A stretch of DNA of 8,415 nucleotides from Candidatus Didemnitutus sp. GTDB lineage: Bacteria; Verrucomicrobiota; Verrucomicrobiia; Opitutales; Opitutaceae. Shown here piece after piece: positions 1 to 6,555 of the stretch. The notes below the pieces were generated by a model. It did no database searches. It was given only the letters and a program-made list of their open reading frames with translations, and was not told the DNA's origin. The stretch spans positions 1-8,415 of the forward strand of contig JAUXOH010000441.1 of NCBI GenBank assembly GCA_030682505.1, read 5' to 3'. Numbering within the stretch: the first letter of the stretch is position 1; every line of letters starts with the position of its first letter. Position numbers and translations under genes: made by a program.

Positions 1-30
1 CACGTTGCGCGGCGAGCGCGCAACCTACCG
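1..30 (+). repeat. REP-like palindromic repeat, copy 1
   Basis: This 30-base block recurs without a change at 2219-2248. Its core at 4-24 is a perfect hairpin: 8-bp stem GTTGCGCG/CGCGCAAC with the five-base loop GCGAG. The short tail CCTACCG follows the stem. Identical extragenic copies of a GC-rich hairpin on both sides of a gene are what REP elements look like. REP families in other bacteria are often dispersed by RAYT (TnpA-REP, HUH/Y1) transposases; none is encoded in this window. The copy touches the window edge and may extend further left. There is no T-run after it, so it is not a classical Rho-independent terminator, although such hairpins can stabilise mRNA 3' ends. Confidence 0.8.
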
Positions 31-53
31 TTCCAGGTTACATCCTGGCGGAG

Positions 54-74
54 GTGACGTGCTCGTCGCGTCAC
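54..74 (-). repeat. REP-like hairpin, inverted family member A
   Basis: On the plus strand this reads GTGACGTG, loop CTCGT, CGCGTCAC, an 8-bp stem with one G-T pair. Read on the minus strand, the loop becomes ACGAG and the 19-base core matches the 90-108 hairpin at 16 of 19 positions. It also resembles the core of the 4-24 hairpin (loop GCGAG). It therefore appears to be a diverged member of the same repeat family in opposite orientation, like the head-to-head REPs of a BIME. Confidence 0.6.
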
Positions 75-89
75 ATTGCTCCCCGTCGG

Positions 90-108
90 TGGCGTGCTCG
101 TCACGCCA
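90..108 (-). repeat. REP-like hairpin, inverted family member B
   Basis: The plus strand reads TGGCGTG, loop CTCGT, CACGCCA, a perfect 7-bp stem. In reverse complement its 19 bases align without gaps to positions 5-23, with 14 of 19 identical. Apart from the first loop base, the differences fall in stem pairs and preserve pairing (T-A to G-C, C-G to T-A). This argues for selection on, or copying of, the folded form. The two members at 54-74 and 90-108 share the same orientation and the same loop. Confidence 0.6.
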
Positions 109-328
109 GGTTCGTCCTCCGTCAGTGAACCGAGGGTGAACCAAGTGACCTGCACTCGAAAATTAGACCCGAAAGACCAGCAGGCGGCGGTTAGTTCCAC
201 CCATGACAGCATCAAGAAACACTGCCGCGAAGCGTCAAAGGGACGGGCCGCGCGAGAGGAGCCGACCGATGGAGTGGAGCATCGTGACGATTGACAGATT
301 CCCAGGTCGGCATCGTGCTTAATCCACG

Positions 329-2206
329 ATGCACAAAATCATTTTCCCGGTGTGGTTGCGCGTGTTGTGCCTGCTGGTCTTGCTCACAAGTGCGCCGGCT
401 TTTGCCAACGGCCAGCCGGCGTCCAATGACGAGGTGGTGATCGTTTCAACGACACCCATGGAGCTGGTGGTCGAGAGCACGGGCGTGTCCGGCCAATTCG
501 TCGTCGCCCCGGAAGTCGTCACTGCCGATACCGGCGGCGACCTGATCTACACGATCACCACGGGGCCCCGGTTCGGGCGGGTGGGGCTGGCCGGTGGTGA
601 CGAGGAGGATTTCTACCAGAACCGGAGCGGGCGGCTCGGCTATTTCGCCTACCAGCCACGGTCGGGCTATGTCGGCATGGATTCGTTCACCTACACGGTG
701 CGCAACGAGACCTCCGGTCTGGTTTACCAGAACCGGGTCATGATCGAGGTGAAGCCCGCCGCGCCGATCACCCTGGAGAAATTCGAGGTCACCGCGGACC
801 GCGAACGCTCCCTCACCGCGCTGGCGGTCGCGATGGCCACCCGGCCCAATGTCTCGGTCACGCAAAAAATTCCCAGTCATGAGGATTTCATGGATGCAGC
901 AGGCCGCCTCAGCATCTCCAACTCGAAGGTGATCTACGTCTTGGATGACAAGGCCGAGCCTCGGAATGGAACGGCCCGGCTCGATCCCCGCACCGGTCTG
1001 CTGACCTATGCGCCCCACCCCGATTTCATCGGCGAGGACCGCATCAGCTATTATACCTTCGACGAGAACAACACCCAGCTGGGGGTGGAAAACGTCGTGG
1101 TGGTCAGCGTCGAACCGATCCGCGACCCGAAGCGGATCACCGCCGATCGCTCCCGGAGCCGGGAGGTCGACCTCGTGTTCGTCATCAACAATTCACCGTC
1201 GATGGCCGCGCACCAAACCCGCATTGCCGACAATCTCCGACGCTTCCGGCACCACTTTGACGAGCTCAATCTCGATTACCGGATCGGCGTGCTGACGACC
1301 GATTTCGTCGACGGGGACTCGGACCATCGGTCCGGAGGTTTTTCCAAGAAGGTCCGCTCCGTGGAGATCGACGCGCAGGGCCACCCGGTGCTCGACCGTC
1401 GCCAACGTCCGAAGCAGATCACCAAACAGGTGGCGAGCAACGGCGCGCTCGTGACCCTCCCGGTGATGCCCCAACCGTGGGTGACGCCACAGACACCCGA
1501 CGGCGTCTTTGCGGAGCTCGTGAAGGTGGGCACCAACGGCGACAGCGACCGCACGGCCTTCACGTCGGTGTATAATTTTGTCGTGGACTCCCAAAACAAG
1601 AGCCACGCGCTGCTGCGGCCCGATGCCACGACGATCGTGGTGTTTTTCATGGATGAGGAGGAGACCCGCATGGCGGTGTGGAAGGACCAGCCGAAGGGCG
1701 AGCGCCAGGCCTCGTGGATCGAGAACGGCAAACTCCCGGAACTGCTCAACCAATTCAACGCGCGCCACCCGGAGAAACGTCAGACCCTCCAAGGCTACAT
1801 CAACTATTGGGTGCTGCGCCCCTTCATCATCGTCAAAGGCAACAAGCGCGGAAAGATCCAGATGCACGCGGTGGTGTCACCGGGCAATGTGTCGCATCGG
1901 CGCGCCGCCGAACTCACCGGCGGCACGGTGTTGAACATCGAGAGCGACTTCTCCGAACCGCTGGCCGCGCTTGGCGACCGCATCGCCAACACCGTCGCCG
2001 TCGCGCTCGAACCGGTCCCGCCCGGCGCGACCCTCTACAAGAAAAGCCTGCGCGTGCTGGTGGACGGTCAGGAAGTGCGGCCCGACCCGGTCAACGGCTG
2101 GGTCTACGACGAGCTCACGCACAGCATCCGCTTCCAAGGCACCGCCCTGCAACAGGCCTTCACCGCCAAGATCGACATCACCTACGAGGAGCACCGGCAA
2201 CTTTAG
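329..2206 (+). CDS. Secreted protein with cadherin/Ig-like repeats and a vWA domain
   Basis: The 625-residue product starts with a clear Sec signal peptide: basic start, hydrophobic stretch at about residues 8-22, and probable cleavage after AFA (residue 26). There is no lipobox, so it should be released into the periplasm or outside. Residues about 61-142 and 195-262 form two beta-rich repeats of the bacterial Ig/cadherin-like type, each ending in the pattern 'L.Y.P...F.G.D...Y...' followed by a V-rich strand. Residues about 278-545 form a von Willebrand A domain with core strand DLVFVI, then NNSPSM (287-292), DYRIGVLTTD (316-325) and IVVFFMDEEE (436-445). The last 70 residues look like one more beta domain. 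The first MIDAS residue, normally Asp, is Asn287, so metal binding may be altered. The ATG at 329 is chosen because it gives the complete signal peptide; a ribosome binding site is weak or absent. A role in adhesion or cell-surface protein binding is inference. The gene is unlikely to belong to the restriction operon downstream, being separated from it by 656 bases. Confidence 0.8.
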   Translation: MHKIIFPVWLRVLCLLVLLTSAPAFANGQPASNDEVVIVSTTPMELVVESTGVSGQFVVAPEVVTADTGGDLIYTITTGPRFGRVGLAGGDEEDFYQNRSGRLGYFAYQPRSGYVGMDSFTYTVRNETSGLVYQNRVMIEVKPAAPITLEKFEVTADRERSLTALAVAMATRPNVSVTQKIPSHEDFMDAAGRLSISNSKVIYVLDDKAEPRNGTARLDPRTGLLTYAPHPDFIGEDRISYYTFDENNTQLGVENVVVVSVEPIRDPKRITADRSRSREVDLVFVINNSPSMAAHQTRIADNLRRFRHHFDELNLDYRIGVLTTDFVDGDSDHRSGGFSKKVRSVEIDAQGHPVLDRRQRPKQITKQVASNGALVTLPVMPQPWVTPQTPDGVFAELVKVGTNGDSDRTAFTSVYNFVVDSQNKSHALLRPDATTIVVFFMDEEETRMAVWKDQPKGERQASWIENGKLPELLNQFNARHPEKRQTLQGYINYWVLRPFIIVKGNKRGKIQMHAVVSPGNVSHRRAAELTGGTVLNIESDFSEPLAALGDRIANTVAVALEPVPPGATLYKKSLRVLVDGQEVRPDPVNGWVYDELTHSIRFQGTALQQAFTAKIDITYEEHRQL

Positions 2207-2211
2207 AGCGG

Positions 2212-2258
2212 GCCGCGCCACGTTGCGCGGCGAGCGCGCAACCTACCGAGCCGCGCCA
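2212..2258. repeat. 9-bp direct repeats framing REP copy 2
   Basis: GCCGCGCCA occurs at 2212-2220 and again at 2250-2258, on either side of a 29-base segment that holds the REP hairpin. The left copy shares its last two bases with the 30-base REP repeat. This has the look of a target-site duplication or of a short duplication made during repeat insertion. In a GC-rich spacer a chance match cannot be excluded. Confidence 0.4.
2219..2248 (+). repeat. REP-like palindromic repeat, copy 2
   Basis: This copy is identical over 30 bases to positions 1-30, in the same orientation, and begins 12 bases after the stop codon of the vWA gene. Its hairpin is at 2222-2242 (8-bp stem, loop GCGAG). No U-tract follows, so any role in ending or protecting the upstream transcript would be by a stable 3' hairpin rather than as a standard intrinsic terminator. 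Together with copy 1 it brackets the vWA gene in direct orientation, so recombination between the copies could delete that gene. Confidence 0.8.
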
Positions 2259-2274
2259 AAGGCCTGAGCTCTCG

Positions 2275-2316
2275 GGCCTGATGGGCGATGCAACCGTCAA
2301 GTCCCCGCATCAGGCC
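2275..2316. repeat. 9-bp inverted repeat with 24-base loop
   Basis: GGCCTGATG at 2275-2283 pairs perfectly with CATCAGGCC at 2308-2316. The 24 bases between can add a few inner G-C pairs (GG at 2284-2285 with the C-run near 2303-2306). No T-run follows. It may be a terminator-like or Rho-dependent 3' structure for the vWA gene, or a remnant of a mobile-element end. The sequence does not decide between these. Confidence 0.45.
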
Positions 2317-2839
2317 GATGTTCAAAACGGAAAGCCGATCGAGACCAACAGGGTGCCGCTCGGGTCGAGCGGGCGCGGGCAAAGGCATTCGGCGGCGGAT
2401 TGAGCCTGCCCTGCCATCGCAAGAGTTTCGGCGCGCTGAATATTCCAGAGACGGAGGCAAATCGCCGAGTCAACCGCGAGCCGCTATTCGCGGCACCCGA
2501 CTTTGGCGAATTCGTCAGTGGGACAATTTCCGTCGATGAAGCCATGCACCAAAAAAACTGGCCCCGTGTTCACCGCGAACAAAACACCCGGACAACAAGA
2601 CCGATGTCCCTGTCTGCGATCAGTTCTTACAAGAGGTAGCAGAGGAAACAAAGATCGAACCGGCGGTTTTTCGCAGCCTGCGTCTCCCAGCCGCGTGCCC
2701 CATCGCGTAGCCTTTACGCACACGGCATACTTGGTTGTCCTTCCCCTTGGTATTTCACCGGCATCCCGACAGTTTTCATCTGCTCCTCAAACTCTAGTAC
2801 CGGTGCGACCTACACGCTTGCTCACTGCCCCTTCTTTAC

Positions 2840-2856
2840 CTTGAGTCCTTCTCAAG
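2840..2856. promoter_or_regulatory. 17-base palindrome just before the res start (possible operator or leader hairpin)
   Basis: CTTGAGTCCTTCTCAAG is a perfect 6-bp inverted repeat with a five-base centre, ending six bases before the ATG at 2863. In DNA it could be an operator for a small dimeric repressor. In mRNA it would fold into a hairpin exactly where a ribosome binding site would be expected, and no Shine-Dalgarno sequence is visible there. Either way it could restrain production of the nuclease subunit. No regulator gene is visible in the window, so the function is inference. Confidence 0.4.
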
Positions 2857-2862
2857 TACCAA

Positions 2863-5800
2863 ATGCCCGGCGAGAATCCTATTCTGAACAACCCTTACGA
2901 GGAGCCGCTCCTCCACTACGCCACCAACCTCGCGGGTGAGCTTGACTACAGCATAGTGAAGGACGGGCGGCGCATTTTCACCCCAGATGTTCAGTCCATT
3001 CCGGTGCGCTCGGGACCTCAGAAAGAACTGCTGGAAGTGAACGAGTATGGTGCAACCTATGGCGATGAGCTGGTGAATCTAGTTCGTCGCGAGGTGAAAA
3101 TCTGGCGCGGTGAAAAATATCCGAATACCACGCGTGTCACTCGCGAATTACTCACTTACTGGTTTCTCGACCCCGCTCGCGAGAATCGGCTCTTTTATGC
3201 CCAGCGCGAAGCAATCGAGACCGCCATCTGGTTGAACGAAATCGCCGAGCGATCCAATCCCGGTCAACATATCCTTTCCCGACTAGCGCAGTCTCAATCT
3301 GTTTCCAAAGACTCGACCGAAAACCTTCCCCGCATCGCTTTCAAGATGGCTACCGGCACGGGCAAGACGGTCGTCATGGCCGCCCTGATCGTCTATCACT
3401 TCTGCAACCGTCAGGAATATCGCAACGACGTCCGCTTTGCCGATAACTTTCTCGCCATCGCGCCCGGCATCACGATCCGTGATCGTCTCTCGGTCCTTTG
3501 TGTGTCTAGCAACTCTGGGATTGAAGGTGCATCCGATTATTACTCCGAGCGACTGCTGGTGCCTCATTCGTTGCGGAAGAATTTCGACAGTCTGAACGCC
3601 CATCTGGTCATCACCAACTTTCACGCCTTCCAACCCCGCACCCTGCAGGGCAACAAGCGTTCCCCCTTCGACGGCAAAATCGGGACCGACGGGCAGAAAA
3701 CCGAGGCTATCGAAGACTACGCCCAAGTCCTCAAGCGCTTGCTGCCCGGTTTTCGTCCCGGCACTCGCCTGCTTGTTCTCAACGATGAAGCGCACCATTG
3801 CTACCTCCCCAAGCAAGGCGATAAGCGCAAGGCCGAGGGCGAAAATACGGAGGACGAAAATGCGCGCGCCGCCGTCTGGTATCGTGGTCTCCTTGAGTTG
3901 GCGCAGCGCTTCAAGGTGCGTGCAGTTTACGACCTCAGCGCTACACCGTACTATCTCACGGGTTCTGGTTATGATCCCTACAGCCTGTTCCCATGGGTCG
4001 TGTCAGATTTCGGCCTGACCGAGGCCATTGAATCGGGGCTCGTAAAGATTCCTTTTCTCCCGACCCGCGACGACACCGACAAGATCAAGGAGCCGATACT
4101 GCGCAATCTCTACGAGCATGTGCGCGATGGCCTGCCCAAGTCTGGCCAGCGTACCAAGCGCGCACGCGCCACTGAAGCGGGCGGCAAGTTCAGAGAAGCT
4201 CCGCCGCATTTACCGGAAACGCTTCAGATCGCTCTCGATCAATTTTATACTCACTACAAGGACGACTTCAACCGGCCCGGCCAGCAGACGTTTGAAGCTC
4301 CTCCCGTATTCATTGTCGTCTGCAACAATACCTCGGTCTCCAAGGAAGTTTTCAAGTTCATGGCTGGCTACGAACAGCCGGCGGAAGACGAGTCGGCCGC
4401 GCCGCTCGTCCGGACAGGCCGCTACGATTTGTTTTCCAATTTCGATGCCCAGACGCTGCGCGCACATGCCAAACCACCGACGTTGCTGATTGATTCCGAT
4501 GCCTTGGAAAACTCGGGACAGGTGGATGACTCCTTCAAGCGCGTCTTTTCTTCCGAGATCGATCAATTCAAACGGGGCTACCGCGATATCCACGGCTCGG
4601 CGGCGGCGGAGAACATCACCGAAGCTGAAATTCTTCGCGAGGTGGTCAACACCGTCGGCAAGCGCGGTACGCTCGGCTCGCATATCCGCTGTGTTGTTTC
4701 CGTCTCGATGCTGACTGAAGGATGGGACGCCAATACCGTCACGCATGTGGTTGGCATCCGCGCCTTTGGCTCGCAGCTTCTCTGCGAGCAGGTGGCTGGC
4801 CGTGCCCTGCGCCGGAAGAGCTACGTGCTTGCGCCTTATGACCCCGGCACTGGCGCGCGCCTCGACGATAAAACTGCCTCTCGCCGCAAGCGTGATGCGG
4901 TCAAGAACCGACAGGCTCCCTCCATCCTCTGGAAGTTTCCGCCCGAATATGCGCACATCATCGGCGTGCCCTTCCGGCAGTTCAAAGCCGGCACGGCCAC
5001 TCCGCCCCCGCCGGTGCCCACCACTCCCGTCAGGGCACTGGAGGACCGTGCCGAGCGTTACGAAATATCCTTCCCTAACATTGAGGGCTACCGAATCGAG
5101 TATCCTGAAGGCGCGCTCAAGGCGGACTTCAGCCTCGTCGAGGATTACGCCATTCACGCCAACGAAATCCCGACGAGGACGATCCTCGAGAATGCTTTCG
5201 CGGCAGACAAGGTGAGGCTCTCCATTGAGGAGCTGCTTAATCAGAGGGAGCAGCCGATTCTTTTTCGGATCACAAAGGATCTTATCCGTGACCACTTCTC
5301 TGACGATCCCACCGCGCCGGCTTTCCACCGTTTCTCGGAGCTGCGCGCCATTGTCGAGGAGTGGTATCACACCAAGGTGAAGGTGTTGGGCAAAGGGCCG
5401 GAGTGGAAAAAACTCCTCTATTACTGGGACCCCAAGAAACTCGTGGCTGCCGTCGCCAAGGGCATCAGCACCGGCCAGCCGGGTGAGCCGTCCGTCCGGG
5501 CCATCATCAACTATTACAACCCGTCCGGCTCCTCCCGTTTTGTCCACGGTATGACGAGCAAGGAGTGCTACGAGACCCGCCACAGCCATGTGAATGCTGT
5601 CGTACTCGACAGCGGCTGGGAAGGGCAGGCGGCCAAGGTACTCGACGATTTTGCTGAGGAAGGCCGTATCGAAACCTGGGTGAAAAATCATTTTCTTCAG
5701 TTTCGCATCCCCTATATCGCCGATGACGGCGAGGCGCACCACTATCTCCCTGACTTCATAGTCCGCACCCGCGACTCCGACGGTATCGCCCACCATCTGG

Positions 5801-6123
5801 TCATCGAAATCACCGGCGCCCGCCGCGACAAATACCCGAAGGTCTGGACCACCTCCGAGCGTTGGGTGCCGGCCGTCAACGCCCTGCCCGCAGCCCGAGG
5901 CTTCGGCCGCTGGGATTTTCTCGAAATCGCCGGCGAGACCAAGGTCGCTGACCTACGCAATATTCTCCTCAAATGGCTCGACGCCCCCGCTGACACCAAG
6001 CCGCGCATCCGCGCCGGCGTGATGGACCTTCGCCGCGAGTTTGAATATGTGAATGGGCCGATCACCGAGGACTTTGAGATTCCCGAGCGGAGCGGTTCGA
6101 AGCCTGCCATCACTTTCGATTGA
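2863..6123 (+). CDS. Type III-like restriction endonuclease subunit (helicase-nuclease)
   Basis: The 1086-residue product is the Res subunit of a type III-like restriction system, resembling the family known as BPTD_3080 restriction endonucleases. The start ILNNPYEEP..HYAT (residues 7-21) is typical. SF2 helicase motifs are complete: Walker A ATGTGKT (163-169), DEAH (308-311), SAT (359-361), TEGWDANT (618-625) and QVAGRALRR (643-651). Together these give an ATP-driven DNA motor. A proline-rich linker (about 714-722) leads to the C-terminal half. The nuclease fold is suggested by LPDFIV (962-967) followed by VIEITG (980-985), i.e. PD...E-x-T, and WVPAVN further on. The usual second-motif Lys is Thr984; Lys990 may replace it. 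The length fits the family. The ATG at 2863 is chosen because it precedes the conserved N-terminus; no clear ribosome binding site is seen. It is first in an operon with PIN and mod genes, and works with Mod to cut unmethylated DNA. Confidence 0.88.
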   Translation: MPGENPILNNPYEEPLLHYATNLAGELDYSIVKDGRRIFTPDVQSIPVRSGPQKELLEVNEYGATYGDELVNLVRREVKIWRGEKYPNTTRVTRELLTYWFLDPARENRLFYAQREAIETAIWLNEIAERSNPGQHILSRLAQSQSVSKDSTENLPRIAFKMATGTGKTVVMAALIVYHFCNRQEYRNDVRFADNFLAIAPGITIRDRLSVLCVSSNSGIEGASDYYSERLLVPHSLRKNFDSLNAHLVITNFHAFQPRTLQGNKRSPFDGKIGTDGQKTEAIEDYAQVLKRLLPGFRPGTRLLVLNDEAHHCYLPKQGDKRKAEGENTEDENARAAVWYRGLLELAQRFKVRAVYDLSATPYYLTGSGYDPYSLFPWVVSDFGLTEAIESGLVKIPFLPTRDDTDKIKEPILRNLYEHVRDGLPKSGQRTKRARATEAGGKFREAPPHLPETLQIALDQFYTHYKDDFNRPGQQTFEAPPVFIVVCNNTSVSKEVFKFMAGYEQPAEDESAAPLVRTGRYDLFSNFDAQTLRAHAKPPTLLIDSDALENSGQVDDSFKRVFSSEIDQFKRGYRDIHGSAAAENITEAEILREVVNTVGKRGTLGSHIRCVVSVSMLTEGWDANTVTHVVGIRAFGSQLLCEQVAGRALRRKSYVLAPYDPGTGARLDDKTASRRKRDAVKNRQAPSILWKFPPEYAHIIGVPFRQFKAGTATPPPPVPTTPVRALEDRAERYEISFPNIEGYRIEYPEGALKADFSLVEDYAIHANEIPTRTILENAFAADKVRLSIEELLNQREQPILFRITKDLIRDHFSDDPTAPAFHRFSELRAIVEEWYHTKVKVLGKGPEWKKLLYYWDPKKLVAAVAKGISTGQPGEPSVRAIINYYNPSGSSRFVHGMTSKECYETRHSHVNAVVLDSGWEGQAAKVLDDFAEEGRIETWVKNHFLQFRIPYIADDGEAHHYLPDFIVRTRDSDGIAHHLVIEITGARRDKYPKVWTTSERWVPAVNALPAARGFGRWDFLEIAGETKVADLRNILLKWLDAPADTKPRIRAGVMDLRREFEYVNGPITEDFEIPERSGSKPAITFD

Positions 6124-6126
6124 GCC

Positions 6127-6555
6127 ATGCCACGCACCTATCTCCTAGACACGTCGGTTTACAGCCAGCCTATCCGCCGACAGATGCACGCGGGCGTCGC
6201 GGATCGCTGGGATGGGCTCAGTCAGGAAAATTCCGCCGTTTCGGCCATCTGTGAGGCCGAGGTGCTCTTCGGTTTGAAGCGAAAGGGATCGGATAGAATG
6301 CGCTTAATCTACAATGGCACTCTCCGCGGCCGTTTCCCGGTTTTGCCGGTCGATGCCGACGTCGCTGCCACCTACGCCGATTTGCGCGCTGAGTGCGAGA
6401 CCAAGGGCGTCAAAGTTCAGGACATGGACCTGCTCATTGCAGCCACGGCCAAGACCCATGGGCTCACCGTTGCCACTCTAAATGGGAAGGATTTTAAGTG
6501 CATCGCCGGTCTCGCAGTTGAAGACTGGTCTCAACCGCCGCCCTCCGCCCCATGA
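6127..6555 (+). CDS. PIN-domain ribonuclease, VapC-like, inside the restriction operon
   Basis: The 142-residue product has the full PIN-domain plan. LLDTSVY carries Asp8, SAICEAEVLFG carries Glu45 (Glu43 is nearby), DMDLLIAATA carries Asp101, and TLNGKDF carries Asn119 and Asp122, followed by IAGLAVEDW. These acidic residues bind metal ions for endoribonuclease cleavage in VapC toxins, so the protein should be an active RNase. The length (about 130-145 residues) is normal. The ATG lies three bases after the res stop, and its own stop shares ATGA with the next gene, so it is translated in series with res and mod. A VapB-type antitoxin gene, usually directly upstream, is missing: upstream is the end of res. 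It could be a stray toxin kept by its position, or an RNA-cutting arm of the restriction system restrained by Res or Mod. The family call is firm; the role is inference. Confidence 0.85.
   Translation: MPRTYLLDTSVYSQPIRRQMHAGVADRWDGLSQENSAVSAICEAEVLFGLKRKGSDRMRLIYNGTLRGRFPVLPVDADVAATYADLRAECETKGVKVQDMDLLIAATAKTHGLTVATLNGKDFKCIAGLAVEDWSQPPPSAP

Larger units (their letters stand above)
1..328. other. Intergenic region with a cluster of REP-like hairpins; no gene recognised
   Basis: The first 108 bases hold three related stem-loops, listed separately, and a weaker one at 33-48 (CCAGG, six-base loop, CCTGG). The remaining 220 bases up to the ATG at 329 show no convincing coding frame, no RNA gene and no clear terminator. 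A 72-codon open frame (76-294, plus) starts inside the repeat cluster, has no ribosome binding site and encodes a low-hydrophobicity sequence that I do not recognise, so I do not call it. A perfect TTGACA lies at 291-296, but a good -10 box at normal spacing is missing. The gene that ended to the left, if there was one, lies outside the window. Confidence 0.6.
2207..2862. other. 656-base spacer between the vWA gene and the restriction operon
   Basis: The left part (to about 2400) is GC-rich and holds the second REP copy (2219-2248), its flanking 9-bp direct repeats and a 9-bp inverted repeat (2275-2316). A small GCCGC/GCGGC hairpin lies at 2480-2494. From about 2520 to 2820 GC falls to roughly 54% by hand count. 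That part contains an A7 run (2551-2557), no recognisable protein and no RNA gene. Open frames exist on both strands (for example 2503-2844 plus and 2484-2723 minus), but they overlap each other, lack good start signals and look non-coding. The promoter of the restriction operon must lie here, or the operon is read through from upstream. I could not find a convincing -35/-10 pair. Confidence 0.55.

Noticed and set aside
76..294. 72-codon plus-strand frame before the vWA gene
   Set aside because: It starts between two REP hairpins and runs through one of them, lacks a ribosome binding site and has no recognisable features.
291..323. Promoter with perfect TTGACA (291-296) and CTTAAT (318-323)
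   Set aside because: The spacer is 21 bases, too long for a standard sigma-70 promoter, and transcription would start almost on the ATG.
1193..1867. Minus-strand open frame opposite the vWA domain
   Set aside because: Low-complexity R/H/V/L-rich shadow with no start signal; the plus frame encodes a coherent exported protein.
2222..2242. Rho-independent terminator after the vWA gene
   Set aside because: The hairpin is stable but no T-run follows, and the same sequence occurs at 4-24, so it is better explained as a REP-like repeat.
2641..2700. GGTTCGATC on the minus strand, like a tRNA T-loop
   Set aside because: The bases on either side cannot form a T-stem, and no acceptor or anticodon arms are found nearby.
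2714..2779. 21-codon minus-strand frame with GAGGAG three bases before its ATG
   Set aside because: The spacing is too short for a typical ribosome binding site, the peptide is not recognised, and there is no second line of evidence.
2503..2844. 113-codon plus-strand frame and overlapping minus frame (2484-2723) in the spacer
   Set aside because: Both frames look equally random, overlap each other and have no good start site. I looked for a missing antitoxin or regulator here and saw none.
4210..5796. Long minus-strand open frame (528 codons) opposite res
   Set aside because: It lies fully inside the res gene, whose helicase motifs are unmistakable. Long antisense frames are common opposite GC-rich genes. 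The translation shows no recognisable domain.
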